Assembly (NCBI GenBank): GCA_944324185.1
Contig: CALUVI010000001.1
Span: forward strand, 48,159 to 112,158
Source of the DNA: Candidatus Gastranaerophilales bacterium
GTDB lineage: Bacteria; Cyanobacteriota; Vampirovibrionia; Gastranaerophilales; Gastranaerophilaceae
Direction of reading: 5' to 3'
Length of the DNA: 64,000 nt
Of the stretch, positions 8,955 to 17,520 are shown one piece after another. The stretch's first letter is position 1. Every line of letters begins with the position of its first letter. The notes under the pieces were generated by a model, which made no database searches, was not told the origin of the DNA, and saw only the letters and a list, made by a program, of their open reading frames with translations. The translations under genes were made by a program, and so were the position numbers.

Positions 8955-9851
8955 ATGATAAGAAGGCGCACTATAGGTACAGCTAACGGAATCTTTGCTG
9001 CAGCAAGCTACGGACTGAATCCTCTGTTTGCGCTACCGTTGTTTACAAGAGGAATGGAAGTTAACTCTGTTCTGTTTTACAGGTATGCACTTGCAGTAAT
9101 CTTATACGGTCTATGGATAACACTGCATAAAAAGATATCTTTAAAAATCCACAAAGGCGATATACTGCCGATTTTTGCACTTGCACTCTTGTTCTCACTG
9201 TCATCACTAACCTTGTTTGATGCGTTCAATTATATTGCACCGGGTGTTGCCTGCACAATACTTTTTATTTATCCGATTATTGTTGCACTTATGATGACCG
9301 TCTTTTTCAAAGAAAAGTTGTCTAAAATTGCTGTCACATCAATTATATTAACTTTCACCGGAATTTATCTTCTATATAACGGTAAACCGGGCGCACCTTT
9401 GAACACACACGGGGTTATTATGGTAATTGCTTCAGCTTTTCTTTACGCTTTTTATATTGTAGGAGTTAAAACAAATAAAACCATCAAGAATGTAAACAGT
9501 GCTAAATTAAGTTTTTATGTCATGCTCTTCGGACTTGTCATTTATATTTATAACCTTAATTTCTGCACAGAACTCCAAATACCGCAATCTCCGTTTATGT
9601 GGCTTTGTCTCATCGGACTGTCCGTATTTCCTACAATAATTTCTCTGGAAACACTGACAATTGCCATTAAATTAATCGGCTCAACCACAACTGCAATTCT
9701 TGGTGCGCTTGAACCTATGACGGCACTTCTTGTCGGCATGTTGTTTTTTGAAGAACGCCTGACTGTAAAAATTTCAATCGGGATAATTTTAATTCTTACG
9801 GGTGTAATTTTGGTTATATCAAAGGACAGACTTTCACACCGTCACGGGTAA
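8955..9851 (+). CDS. EamA/DMT-family membrane transporter
   Basis: 298 residues from the ATG at 8955, which has GGAGGAG eight bases upstream. The protein is almost entirely hydrophobic with about ten membrane segments in two repeated halves, typical of the drug/metabolite transporter superfamily. Each half ends with the usual pattern (YPIIVALMMTVFFKEKLS; LGALEPMTALLVGMLFFEERL). Family members export amino acids, metabolites or nucleotide sugars; substrate cannot be read from sequence. Its position after the glycan operon is suggestive only, as 59 nt and a likely separate ribosome site divide them. Confidence 0.88.
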   Translation: MIRRRTIGTANGIFAAASYGLNPLFALPLFTRGMEVNSVLFYRYALAVILYGLWITLHKKISLKIHKGDILPIFALALLFSLSSLTLFDAFNYIAPGVACTILFIYPIIVALMMTVFFKEKLSKIAVTSIILTFTGIYLLYNGKPGAPLNTHGVIMVIASAFLYAFYIVGVKTNKTIKNVNSAKLSFYVMLFGLVIYIYNLNFCTELQIPQSPFMWLCLIGLSVFPTIISLETLTIAIKLIGSTTTAILGALEPMTALLVGMLFFEERLTVKISIGIILILTGVILVISKDRLSHRHG

Positions 9852-10424
9852 TGCAGTTATCAAACCGGGGAAATATTTTTTGTTGGTGACTGAGTGATTA
9901 AGTGACTAAGTGACTGAGAATATAAAAATAGTAGTGTGGAGCTTGCTCCACAAGTAGGTCTGAAAAGAATTTAGAGATTCTTCGGTCTTATGCCCTCTGA
10001 ATGACGGCAGGGGTAAATGTATTTGGGTTGTCAGGTGAGACTACAAGCTCGGCGTCATTGCGGGGTAAATGTATTGAGTAGGTAGGTGAACTTACAAGCC
10101 CGACATAATTGCGGGGTAAATGTATTGAGTAGGTAGGTGAACTTACAAGCCCGACATAATTGCGGGGGTAAATGATTTCAGTCAAGGAATAAACCTACCA
10201 TTATAACGTCATTGCGAGGGAACAACCATTCAGCCCGAAGCAATCCGGAACAAATTTTGCAATTAAAAAATGTAGGTTGGGTGAAACCCGACACTAACTA
10301 CAAATTTGGTAACAGCTCGGGCTTTAGCCCGACAAAAATTCTTGTAAGTTATTTATTCCTTCAGGCAATCAGTATAATTTACACTCATGAAAAAAATGTC
10401 TCAAATATTAAAAACTTTATCCAT
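9852..10424. repeat. Repeat-filled intergenic stretch
   Basis: No gene is seen here. It holds GTGACTGAGTGATTAAGTGA-type short tandem units (9886-9915), a GTGTGGAGCTTGCTCCACA palindrome (9933-9952), a GATTCTTCGG/CCTCTGAATGACG module (9977-10008), about three tandem 51-bp units (10009-10162), a CGTCATTGCGAGG/AGCAATCCGG module (10207-10250), and two short palindromes of the GGGTGAAACCCGAC and CGGGCTTTAGCCCG types (10278-10333). Short ORFs here are repeat translations. Confidence 0.8.
10009..10162. repeat. Tandem 51-bp repeat, about three units
   Basis: Units at 10061-10111 and 10112-10162 are identical, each starting CGGGGTAAATGTATTGAGTA and ending CCCGACATAATTG. A diverged unit lies at 10009-10060. 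The same unit in diverged form occurs at 21580-21720, 21877-21930 and 32096-32150. Confidence 0.85.
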
Positions 10425-10459
10425 AAAAAATCAGGGTCTGATTAAAAACCCTGATTTTT
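10425..10459. terminator. Bidirectional rho-independent terminator after pgk
   Basis: AAAAATCAGGGT at 10426-10437 pairs with ACCCTGATTTTT at 10448-10459, with a 10-nt loop and A/T tracts on both sides. It lies 21 nt downstream of the pgk stop on the minus strand. Confidence 0.85.
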
Positions 10460-10479
10460 CTATATTATTTGTTTTGACT

Positions 10480-11676
10480 TTACTTATCGTCTAAAGCTGC
10501 AACGCCTGGCAGAACTTTTCCTTCTATAAATTCAAGAGAAGCGCCGCCGCCTGTTGATACGTGAGTAAAATCTTCCGCCTTGAAGAACTTCTTAGCAGCA
10601 GAAACAGAGTCGCCGCCGCCGATTACAGAAGTAGCACCTGCTTTTGTAGCTTCAACTATGGCTTCTAATACAGCCTTAGTGCCTTCTGCAAATTTAGGGT
10701 TTTCAAATGCGCCTACAGGACCGTTCATAAGAATAGTTTTAGAAGATTTTAAAACTTCCGCGAAAGCTTTTCTTGATTCAGGACCGGCGTCAACGCCTTC
10801 AAAACCGTCAGGAATTTCGTCAATTTTAACGAACTTGTTAGTTCCGTTGCCTGAAAAATCGTCAGTTGCAAGTACATCTGTTGCCATTACAAGCTTAACG
10901 CCCTTTTCCTGAGCTTTCTTTTCAATAGCTTTTGCAACATCTAACTGGTCATCTTCGCAAATTGAATTACCGATTTTGCCGCCGTTAGCTTTAACGAATG
11001 TATAAGCCATACCGCCGCCGATAATCATATTGTCAACTTTGTCAAGCAAGTTTTCCAAAACACCGATTTTAGAAGAAACTTTAGCACCGCCGACAACTGC
11101 AGTGAACGGTCTTTCAGGATTATCAAGAGCCTGAGATAAGCATCTGATTTCTTTTTCCATCAACAAACCTGAAACTGCCGGCTTAAGAATTTTAGCCAAT
11201 TTTGCAGTTGAAGTGTGGTTTCTGTGAGCAGCACCAAAAGCGTCGTTTACATAGAAATCACCCAATTTTGCAAGCTCTTCCGCAAAAGTCATATCATCGT
11301 CTTTTGCTTCTTCTGCTTTGTAGTAACGAATGTTTTCCAACAAAGCAATCTGTCCGTCAACAAGCTTGTCAACATAAGGTTTTGCTTCTTCAACTGACGG
11401 AATAAATACAATTTCTTCACCAAAAACTTTTGACATATATTTAGCAACCGGAGCAAGTGAAAATTCTGGGTTCTTTTCACCTTTTGGTCTGCCTAAGTGA
11501 GCCATAAGAACAATTTTTGCGCCCTTATCTTTTAAATAATTTACTGTAGGTACGATAGCCTGAATACGCGTATCGTCTGTTACATTTTTGTTTTCATCAA
11601 GAGGTACGTTAACGTCAACTCTTACGAGAGCAACTTTACCTTTAATGTCTCCTAAATCCTTAATTGATTTTTTCAT
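10480..11676 (-). CDS. pgk: Phosphoglycerate kinase
   Basis: 398 residues, full family length. Converts 1,3-bisphosphoglycerate plus ADP to 3-phosphoglycerate plus ATP in the cytoplasm (glycolysis). Visible signatures: VALVRVDVNVPL at the N-terminus, substrate arginine region VLMAHLGRPKG, LLENIRYYKAEE, AVVGGAKVSSKIGVLENLL, and the nucleotide-site GGGDSVSAAKKF plus VSTGGGASLEFIEG near the C-terminus. ATG at 11676 follows AGGAAAAACCT. It stands alone, with a terminator downstream and a hypothetical gene upstream on the same strand. Confidence 0.98.
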   Translation of the reverse strand: MKKSIKDLGDIKGKVALVRVDVNVPLDENKNVTDDTRIQAIVPTVNYLKDKGAKIVLMAHLGRPKGEKNPEFSLAPVAKYMSKVFGEEIVFIPSVEEAKPYVDKLVDGQIALLENIRYYKAEEAKDDDMTFAEELAKLGDFYVNDAFGAAHRNHTSTAKLAKILKPAVSGLLMEKEIRCLSQALDNPERPFTAVVGGAKVSSKIGVLENLLDKVDNMIIGGGMAYTFVKANGGKIGNSICEDDQLDVAKAIEKKAQEKGVKLVMATDVLATDDFSGNGTNKFVKIDEIPDGFEGVDAGPESRKAFAEVLKSSKTILMNGPVGAFENPKFAEGTKAVLEAIVEATKAGATSVIGGGDSVSAAKKFFKAEDFTHVSTGGGASLEFIEGKVLPGVAALDDK

Positions 11677-11757
11677 AGGTTTTTCCTTTCTTTATAAAAA
11701 ACACTCTCTTATTGCACATTAATTATAGTAGAAACACATTCACCGGTAAAGAGTAAT

Positions 11758-13188
11758 TTAAAAGAAGTTGTCAGTATTTTTCCCCGGTAAACGCAAATTC
11801 TCCAGATTCAAAATCAGACGATTCTCATGCGGGGACAGGTCATACATTCGTTTTGCAAAATTTACTATATAATATGGAGACAGTTTAATTTTCTTAAATG
11901 TTCCGTTATTACTTAACTCAATTAATCTGTTAACCTGTTTCTGACAATTTTCGTATGTTTTCGGGAATTTTATAAGCTGCTGCTCAATTGACCTCTCTGC
12001 ACGTTCGGAATTATAATATGCAGAACTTATTCCATAATTTTCCAGACTGTCTTTTCCGTTTTTTACAAAAGGTATAAGGTGATCAATGCTGCCTGCGGAA
12101 CCCGCTACCATATTATACCCGATTTTATCAGACGAATACTCCACACATTTCATAATAAAAGCGGAAAGATTTACATGCGATGTCGGAAGTTTCGTTGCTT
12201 TTTGAATTATCCTGTGAGCCAGCTTCGTATCTTCTAATTTATCCGTAATTTTTTGAAGTTCATATATAAAAGATTTTCTGTTAAACGGAATTACAATAGG
12301 AATATTATATATTTTTGATCTGGTCTGCGCAAATAACCTCATCAACTCCTGATTGTTTTTAAGCGAAGAGCCTGCAACAATAACTTCCATATCAGTAAGA
12401 GCATCTGCACGTGCTTTTACCAGACTTTTATGATATTTAATTTTTTTATTTCTTCTTGCCCTGGACTTGATTTGCATTACAGAAGCCTGTTCTTCCGGCG
12501 TTTTTTCAGGCATTTTTTTTGCAATTACCAGAATCCGTTTCATCAAATCAATTTCCTGCGGATTATTTTTCTGTTTTATCTCATCAGTAATTCTCTGAAG
12601 CTTATATACAAACTCTTTTGTACTAAACGGCTGTCTGACAGGTTTGTGGCTTAATTTTTTATACACAATACTCATAAGATTGTAAAATTCCGCAAACTGT
12701 TCGGGCGGCATTTCTTTTGCCATCTCTGTCAATTCATCAAAAATAGGCTGCTGTGCTTCCAGTAATTTTTTGTTGTGCTCAGGAGCCAGAGTTAAAACAA
12801 CATCCTTTAACTTATACTGCGGATTGGTTCTTGCCATATTTTTGACGATACTAAAGAACTGCCTCTCCACTGTATGCAAACTGTCCTCATATTTTACCAG
12901 AGCCTTAACTATATTCTTAATTGATTTAGAAAAAAGATTCCTTGTATAAAAATGTTCCAAAACCATCGGGTCTATTACAACTTTTCCTGAATACATATCC
13001 GGAATCCCGTACGCCATCAAAGCTCTCAACGGTTCTGCATTCATTGCTTTTCTGCCGAAAGATACAGTATCAGTTTTTAGAGGAGGTTTCAATGCAACAG
13101 AATTACATTGAAAATAATCGTTACGATTATTTGTCTTTCCTGCCGGAAGGGTTTTATATTGATTTGTTAATATTGGTAAAATTCTCAT
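11758..13188 (-). CDS. Lineage-specific hypothetical protein with HNH-like segment
   Basis: 476 residues, no signal peptide or clear membrane segment, rich in Lys and helices. Near the N-terminus it has TDTVSFGRKAM, one of several F-G/F-K motifs at the start of hypothetical proteins in this window. Residues about 375-405 (GSIDHLIPFVKNGKDSLENY, then YYNSERAER) follow the layout of an HNH nuclease core (D-H-x-x-P, K-x-G, L-x-N, N-x-x-R) but lack the zinc cysteines. Two segments repeat inside the protein (STKEFVYKLQRITDEIKQ near 175 and NRKSFIYELQKITDKLED near 300). The ribosome site is weak. Nuclease activity is a guess from motif layout only. Confidence 0.7.
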   Translation of the reverse strand: MRILPILTNQYKTLPAGKTNNRNDYFQCNSVALKPPLKTDTVSFGRKAMNAEPLRALMAYGIPDMYSGKVVIDPMVLEHFYTRNLFSKSIKNIVKALVKYEDSLHTVERQFFSIVKNMARTNPQYKLKDVVLTLAPEHNKKLLEAQQPIFDELTEMAKEMPPEQFAEFYNLMSIVYKKLSHKPVRQPFSTKEFVYKLQRITDEIKQKNNPQEIDLMKRILVIAKKMPEKTPEEQASVMQIKSRARRNKKIKYHKSLVKARADALTDMEVIVAGSSLKNNQELMRLFAQTRSKIYNIPIVIPFNRKSFIYELQKITDKLEDTKLAHRIIQKATKLPTSHVNLSAFIMKCVEYSSDKIGYNMVAGSAGSIDHLIPFVKNGKDSLENYGISSAYYNSERAERSIEQQLIKFPKTYENCQKQVNRLIELSNNGTFKKIKLSPYYIVNFAKRMYDLSPHENRLILNLENLRLPGKNTDNFF

Positions 13189-13238
13189 TAGTTTCTCTTT
13201 ATAAATAATAAATCCCGTGAATATTTTTTTTTGCTATT

Positions 13239-13272
13239 AAAAAAGGAAGATATTTAAGTATCTTCCTTTTTC
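13239..13272 (-). terminator. Rho-independent terminator of secD-secF
   Basis: On the minus strand AAAAAGGAAGATA (from 13271) pairs with TATCTTCCTTTTT after a short loop, ending in a T-tract just after the secF stop at 13278. Confidence 0.8.
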
Positions 13273-13277
13273 ATACC

Positions 13278-14237
13278 TTATGCAGCAACCGGAGTTGTTG
13301 ATTTTTTCTTATCCTCCCATATATCAACAAGGGTTGAACAGAAGAAAATGCTTGAATAAGTTCCGACTGCAATACCCAGAATCATTGCGAGTACAAAGTC
13401 TCTTGTTGTAACACCGCCCCAGAAATACAGAGCCAGAAGCGTTATTAATGTTGTAAGAGAAGTGTTTATACTTCTTGCAAGAGTCTGATTAACACTGCCG
13501 TTCATAATCTCTGAGAAAGTCAGTTTCTTAGAATAATATTTTAAATTTTCACGTACTCTGTCGAATACAACAATTGTATCGTGAACAGAAAAACCGATTA
13601 CTGTCAAAAGCGCAGTTACAAAAAGCGCATCAATTTGTACATCATAGAATAAACCTAAAATTGAAAAGACACCGCATACAAACAACGTATCATGTACAAG
13701 CCCCAGAATTGCAGCGAGCGCATAATCAAACTGAAAACGCATCGTAAGATATGCAATAATTCCAAGAAGAGCAAGCGATAGGGCAATTAGGGAATTTTTA
13801 AACAATTCAGAACCTAATGTCGGTCCTACTGACGATACCTGAACAAGTTCAGGAGACTGAAATTCCTGATTCATAATGTTTGTAATCTTATCCTGATCAG
13901 AAGAACCTTCTGCAATAAATTTTGTTCTTATAGACAAAATTGCCTTCATATCAGTATTCTCTTGAGAGTTTATATTAATTATCTGTAAATACGGATTCTC
14001 GATTCCGCCTCCTTCAAGAGTTGTTCTCACATCAGAAAGTTTCTCGTTTGAAATACCTTCCTTAACCCCGTATTGAAGCGTTGTCCCGCCTGTATAATCA
14101 ATACCGACCTTCAAAGGAGTATGAGTCGGATAATGTATTGTTGAATATATCATGGCAATTATCCCCGGAGTCAATAGGATTGCGGAAATTGCCAGGAACA
14201 AAAATCTGTATTTTACTATATTTAACGTTATTTTCAT
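13278..14237 (-). CDS. secF: Protein translocase subunit SecF
   Basis: 319 residues. Partner of SecD in the membrane complex that uses proton motive force to pull proteins through SecYEG. It has an N-terminal membrane helix (YRFLFLAISAILLTPGIIAM), the SecF signature GIDYTGGTTLQYGV, a periplasmic domain, and five C-terminal membrane helices with SVHDTIVVFDRVREN. It lies 32 nt after secD with AAGGAAAATAAATT before the ATG, so the two are co-transcribed. The C-terminus ends with a short Lys-rich tail. Confidence 0.97.
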   Translation of the reverse strand: MKITLNIVKYRFLFLAISAILLTPGIIAMIYSTIHYPTHTPLKVGIDYTGGTTLQYGVKEGISNEKLSDVRTTLEGGGIENPYLQIININSQENTDMKAILSIRTKFIAEGSSDQDKITNIMNQEFQSPELVQVSSVGPTLGSELFKNSLIALSLALLGIIAYLTMRFQFDYALAAILGLVHDTLFVCGVFSILGLFYDVQIDALFVTALLTVIGFSVHDTIVVFDRVRENLKYYSKKLTFSEIMNGSVNQTLARSINTSLTTLITLLALYFWGGVTTRDFVLAMILGIAVGTYSSIFFCSTLVDIWEDKKKSTTPVAA

Positions 14238-14269
14238 AATTTATTTTCCTTATTTTTGTAAATCTACAA

Positions 14270-15577
14270 TTAATCCAGAATACCGAATTTAGCCTTTTCG
14301 CGTTTTGTCTCGACAGCCTGATATCCTTCATTAATATCGCTTTCACGCAAACCGAACAGAGCAGGATGCATAAGCTTGCCGGTTCCGAAGATTAAATGCA
14401 TGAAGTTTTTAGTAATAGTAATTGCGCTGAACATTGATACAATTACACCGAGAGCAAGAGTCAGAGCAAAACCTTTTACAATGCTTGTTCCGCAGCAATA
14501 AAGAATTGCGCAGGTGATAATTGTTGTCATATTTGAGTCAAAAATACTTGTAAATGCTCTGTCAAAACCTGAATTAATAGCAGTAAATAATGTTCTTCCG
14601 GCTCTTAATTCTTCTTTTGTTCTTTCAAATATCAAAATGTTAGCATCAACCGCCATACCGATACTCAAAATGAAACCAGCAATACCGGCGAGAGTAAGTG
14701 TTACAGGGATTGCTTTGAAGAGAGCAAATAACATTAAGCCATATATTACAAGCGCAACGTCCGCAATCAATCCCGGAGCCCTGTAGTATGCTGCCATAAA
14801 GAGCATTACAAACCCTAAACCGATAGCACCTGCAACTTTTGATTTTGCAATACTGTCAGCCCCGAGAGTAGGACCTACCGTATTTTCTTCAATAATCTTT
14901 GCAGGAACAGGAAGTGCGCCGGCATTTAAGAGGTCAACCATCTTCTTTGCTTCTTCATAAACAAAGCCGCTGTCGCCGCCTGATATTTGTGCTCTTCCGC
15001 CGGTAATAGCTTCTCTGATTACAGGCGCAGACTGGAGTTCACCGTTAAAGAATATTGCCATCGGCTGTCCGACAAGCTGTTTTGTTAAATCTGCAAACTT
15101 TTTAGTACCTTCCGTATTGAATTCCAGATCAACAACCCACTGTCCGTTCTGGGAATTTGTACTCAAATTAGCCTTTGATAAATCTTTACCCGTAAGTCCT
15201 GTTGCTTCCCATTCAGGTTCTCCGTCTTTCATAACCGGTTTTCTGAAATCAAGCTCCGCAGTTTCTCCGATGTATTCTTTTGCCTGATTCAAATCTGACA
15301 CATCCGGAATTTCTACAACAAGTCTTTTGTCACCGGATCTTTGTACAACAGTTTCAGACACCCCCAGTTTGTTAACTCTGTTTTCAATTGCAAACTGCAA
15401 GCTTGACATCATATCAGGGGTAATCTGAGCGATTGTTTTGCTTGTCTGGGCTTCTAGTACCAGACGCGACCCGCCGACCAGATCAAGCCCCAGTTTTGTA
15501 GGTTTTGTGCAAATAACGTAAATACTGACGATTACGATAGCTACAATTACCCAAAACAGTATTAGCTTATTCTTCAT
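14270..15577 (-). CDS. secD: Protein translocase subunit SecD
   Basis: 435 residues from the ATG at 15577, which has AGGAG nearby. A longer open frame to 15667 exists, but its first 30 codons come from a tandem TATTCACTATTCAC repeat and are unlikely to be translated. Signatures: first membrane helix LILFWVIVAIVIVSIYVI, GLDLVGGSRLVLE, the periplasmic domain with AIFFNGELQSAPVI, and helices with GMAVDANILIFERTKEELR, the conserved proton-path region. Acts with SecF. An ordinary gene of expected family size for the short SecD type. Confidence 0.97.
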   Translation of the reverse strand: MKNKLILFWVIVAIVIVSIYVICTKPTKLGLDLVGGSRLVLEAQTSKTIAQITPDMMSSLQFAIENRVNKLGVSETVVQRSGDKRLVVEIPDVSDLNQAKEYIGETAELDFRKPVMKDGEPEWEATGLTGKDLSKANLSTNSQNGQWVVDLEFNTEGTKKFADLTKQLVGQPMAIFFNGELQSAPVIREAITGGRAQISGGDSGFVYEEAKKMVDLLNAGALPVPAKIIEENTVGPTLGADSIAKSKVAGAIGLGFVMLFMAAYYRAPGLIADVALVIYGLMLFALFKAIPVTLTLAGIAGFILSIGMAVDANILIFERTKEELRAGRTLFTAINSGFDRAFTSIFDSNMTTIITCAILYCCGTSIVKGFALTLALGVIVSMFSAITITKNFMHLIFGTGKLMHPALFGLRESDINEGYQAVETKREKAKFGILD

Positions 15578-15602
15578 TTTTTTATATACTCCTTTTATTT
15601 TT

Positions 15603-15631
15603 AGTGAATAGTGAATGGTGAGTAGTGAATA
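15603..15631. repeat. GTGAATAGTGAA-type tandem repeat
   Basis: Imperfect 7-9 bp units (GTGAATAGTGAATGGTGAG) immediately upstream of secD. The same units occur at 22025-22055, 37480-37510 and 37565-37605. A GTAGGTCAGATTT/CCGAC palindrome-like piece follows at 15678-15702. Confidence 0.7.
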
Positions 15632-15752
15632 GACTTTTCTTGTAAACTCACCGATAATCTCATACACTATTTTTCAATGTAGGTCAGATTTACTAACCCG
15701 ACGATAATTTTATTTTACCTCAAATAAGAAAATAAATTTCTTACCCGGTTGT

Positions 15753-16631
15753 CTAAATCGAATCAAGTGTAAAAATTAAATCTGCTTTTTCAGCTTTTGT
15801 AAGCTCAACAAGCGGTCGTCTTACATAATCACAAATGATTTCTCTATACGCAAGAGCAGCTTTTACGGGAACCGGATTCGGCGCCATAAAAAGCTTCTTG
15901 AATATCGAATAAAGTTTCTGATGCATATTTCTTGCTGTCATAACATCACCCGTTTTAAAGTTTCTAATCATAGACTTAATCTCTTTTCCGAAAAGGTGAG
16001 ACGCAACAGAAATTACCCCGTGTGCGCCTACAGAAAGCATCGGAAGAGTCAGGCTGTCGTCGCCTGAATATATTGCAAAGTCTTTCGGGCAGTTCATTTT
16101 AAGATCTGTAATAACATCCATATCCCCGAAACTTTGTTTGAGTGCAACAATATTTTCGTATTTTCTTGCAAGGGTTTTAACGGTCTCTACAGCCATATTA
16201 ACCCCTGTTCTTGATGGAATATTGTAAAGAATTACAGGAAGTTCAACCGCTTCCGCTACAGCTGAAAAGTGTTCAATCATTCCGTTCTGAGACGGCTTAT
16301 TGTAATAAGGAACAACCGATAAAATAGCGTCCGCCCCTTCTTTTTCAGCCTTTTTTGCCATCATAACGGCAGTTTCCGTTGAGTTGGAGCCGGTACCCAT
16401 TATAACTTTACCCTTATTTCCGACACCTCTTCTTGCACTGGATAAGATTTCTATCTCTTCTTCATGCGTTAAAGTAGGAGACTCGCCCGTAGTTCCCGTA
16501 ACAAGTATTGCGTCAGAACCCGTATTAACAAGTTGATATGCTAACTGTTCGACTTTATCATAATCAACTTCTCTTTTTTCGTTGAAAGGCGTCACCATTG
16601 CGGTTATAACTTCACCTGCATCATATCTCAT
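15753..16631 (-). CDS. dapA: 4-hydroxy-tetrahydrodipicolinate synthase
   Basis: 292 residues, normal family length. Condenses pyruvate with aspartate semialdehyde in the lysine/diaminopimelate pathway. Signatures: ITAMVTPFNE, LVTGTTGESPTLTHEE, the active tyrosine in VILYNIPSRTGVNM, and the Schiff-base lysine in IVALKQSFGD (the usual form is closer to GIKEASG), then YSGDDSLTLPMLSVGAHGV. AAGGAG precedes the ATG. It is downstream of a small membrane-protein gene on the same strand (33-nt gap). Confidence 0.96.
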   Translation of the reverse strand: MRYDAGEVITAMVTPFNEKREVDYDKVEQLAYQLVNTGSDAILVTGTTGESPTLTHEEEIEILSSARRGVGNKGKVIMGTGSNSTETAVMMAKKAEKEGADAILSVVPYYNKPSQNGMIEHFSAVAEAVELPVILYNIPSRTGVNMAVETVKTLARKYENIVALKQSFGDMDVITDLKMNCPKDFAIYSGDDSLTLPMLSVGAHGVISVASHLFGKEIKSMIRNFKTGDVMTARNMHQKLYSIFKKLFMAPNPVPVKAALAYREIICDYVRRPLVELTKAEKADLIFTLDSI

Positions 16632-16664
16632 ATATTTATACTCCTTTTTCCCTTTTTAATTATA

Positions 16665-17516
16665 CTATGAAAATTCTTTAAACTCATGAACTTCTATAGT
16701 ATTATCCCCGTTCTGGAAAATACCTACTTGAGAAGTCTGATACCTGTGAGTTGCATTAAATCTGTATCTGTAAGAAGTATCAGCCGCCATGGTTATTTTA
16801 CCGAAATTCTTTAAGCTAATTAACTTTTTTAACTGAAACAAGTTGTCACCGGCTTGAATACATAATGCATAGTCAATAGGAGTAGACCCGTGCAATACTT
16901 TAAACAAAACATCAAGAACCTCATCAATTTTATTAAAGTTTTCAAACTTAAACATATAACCGCCTTCAAATATCATCGGAATTATGTTGAGTTTGCTTTT
17001 TATAAAATCAACCATCATTTCATTTTGCCGCGTCAAATCTATATTTATACCTTTTTGTGAAAAGTCTGTTTTTACTTTGGTATGAATTGTAACAACATAT
17101 TTATTAATACTTTTCTCTTCTTTTTCAATACTATCGCGTAACTCTTTATTCAATGCGATTTCCTGAGTTTTTTTACAAATATAATGAGTGCTCTTGTACG
17201 CAGCTTCCAGCAAATTTGTTAACAAAATAACTATATTCATCCCGAAAAATACGACAAGCAAAATAACAATCGCACTTATATACTTAAGCTCAAAAGTGGT
17301 TCCGAAAACGTCAAAAGATAGTGAACAAATATTGTTTGAAAATTCAAGCAGATTTTTAAGGTGCGGAGCAAAAAACTCCATCCATTTCCAGCTTGTATGA
17401 GTAAGATTTTCTATCCAGAAAAGCAGTAGAACTATGATAAAAAATACACATACTATTTTTAAAAAATGCCATAGGCTTCTTAATAAATCAAAACCTTTTA
17501 AAATAAACTTATGCAT
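16665..17516 (-). CDS. Hypothetical two-helix membrane protein
   Basis: 283 residues. Two membrane segments are visible at about 14-36 (LWHFLKIVCVFFIIVLLLFW) and 60-85 (YISAIVILLVVFFGMNIVIL). The rest, about 130-283, is a soluble domain starting VVTIHTKVKTDF. Its order of elements faintly recalls a class III nucleotide cyclase fold (an early strand, a GGYMFKFEN turn, then IDYALCIQAGD and TMAADTSYR), but the metal-binding aspartates are not evident, so I would not call it a cyclase. It begins 4 nt after panC and is likely part of the panB-panC transcript. Confidence 0.6.
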   Translation of the reverse strand: MHKFILKGFDLLRSLWHFLKIVCVFFIIVLLLFWIENLTHTSWKWMEFFAPHLKNLLEFSNNICSLSFDVFGTTFELKYISAIVILLVVFFGMNIVILLTNLLEAAYKSTHYICKKTQEIALNKELRDSIEKEEKSINKYVVTIHTKVKTDFSQKGINIDLTRQNEMMVDFIKSKLNIIPMIFEGGYMFKFENFNKIDEVLDVLFKVLHGSTPIDYALCIQAGDNLFQLKKLISLKNFGKITMAADTSYRYRFNATHRYQTSQVGIFQNGDNTIEVHEFKEFS

Positions 17517-17520
17517 TCCG

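Noticed and set aside
10009..10162. CRISPR array
   Set aside because: Units are directly joined with no unique spacers, and no cas gene is in the window.
9988..10185. Minus-strand ORF with repeated peptide
   Set aside because: Translation of the 51-bp tandem repeat; no start signal and no protein features.
15578..15667. N-terminal extension of SecD
   Set aside because: Encoded by tandem repeat DNA; the ATG at 15577 has a proper ribosome site.
16665..17516. Class III nucleotide cyclase
   Set aside because: Only a vague order of strands matches; the metal-binding aspartates are not evident.
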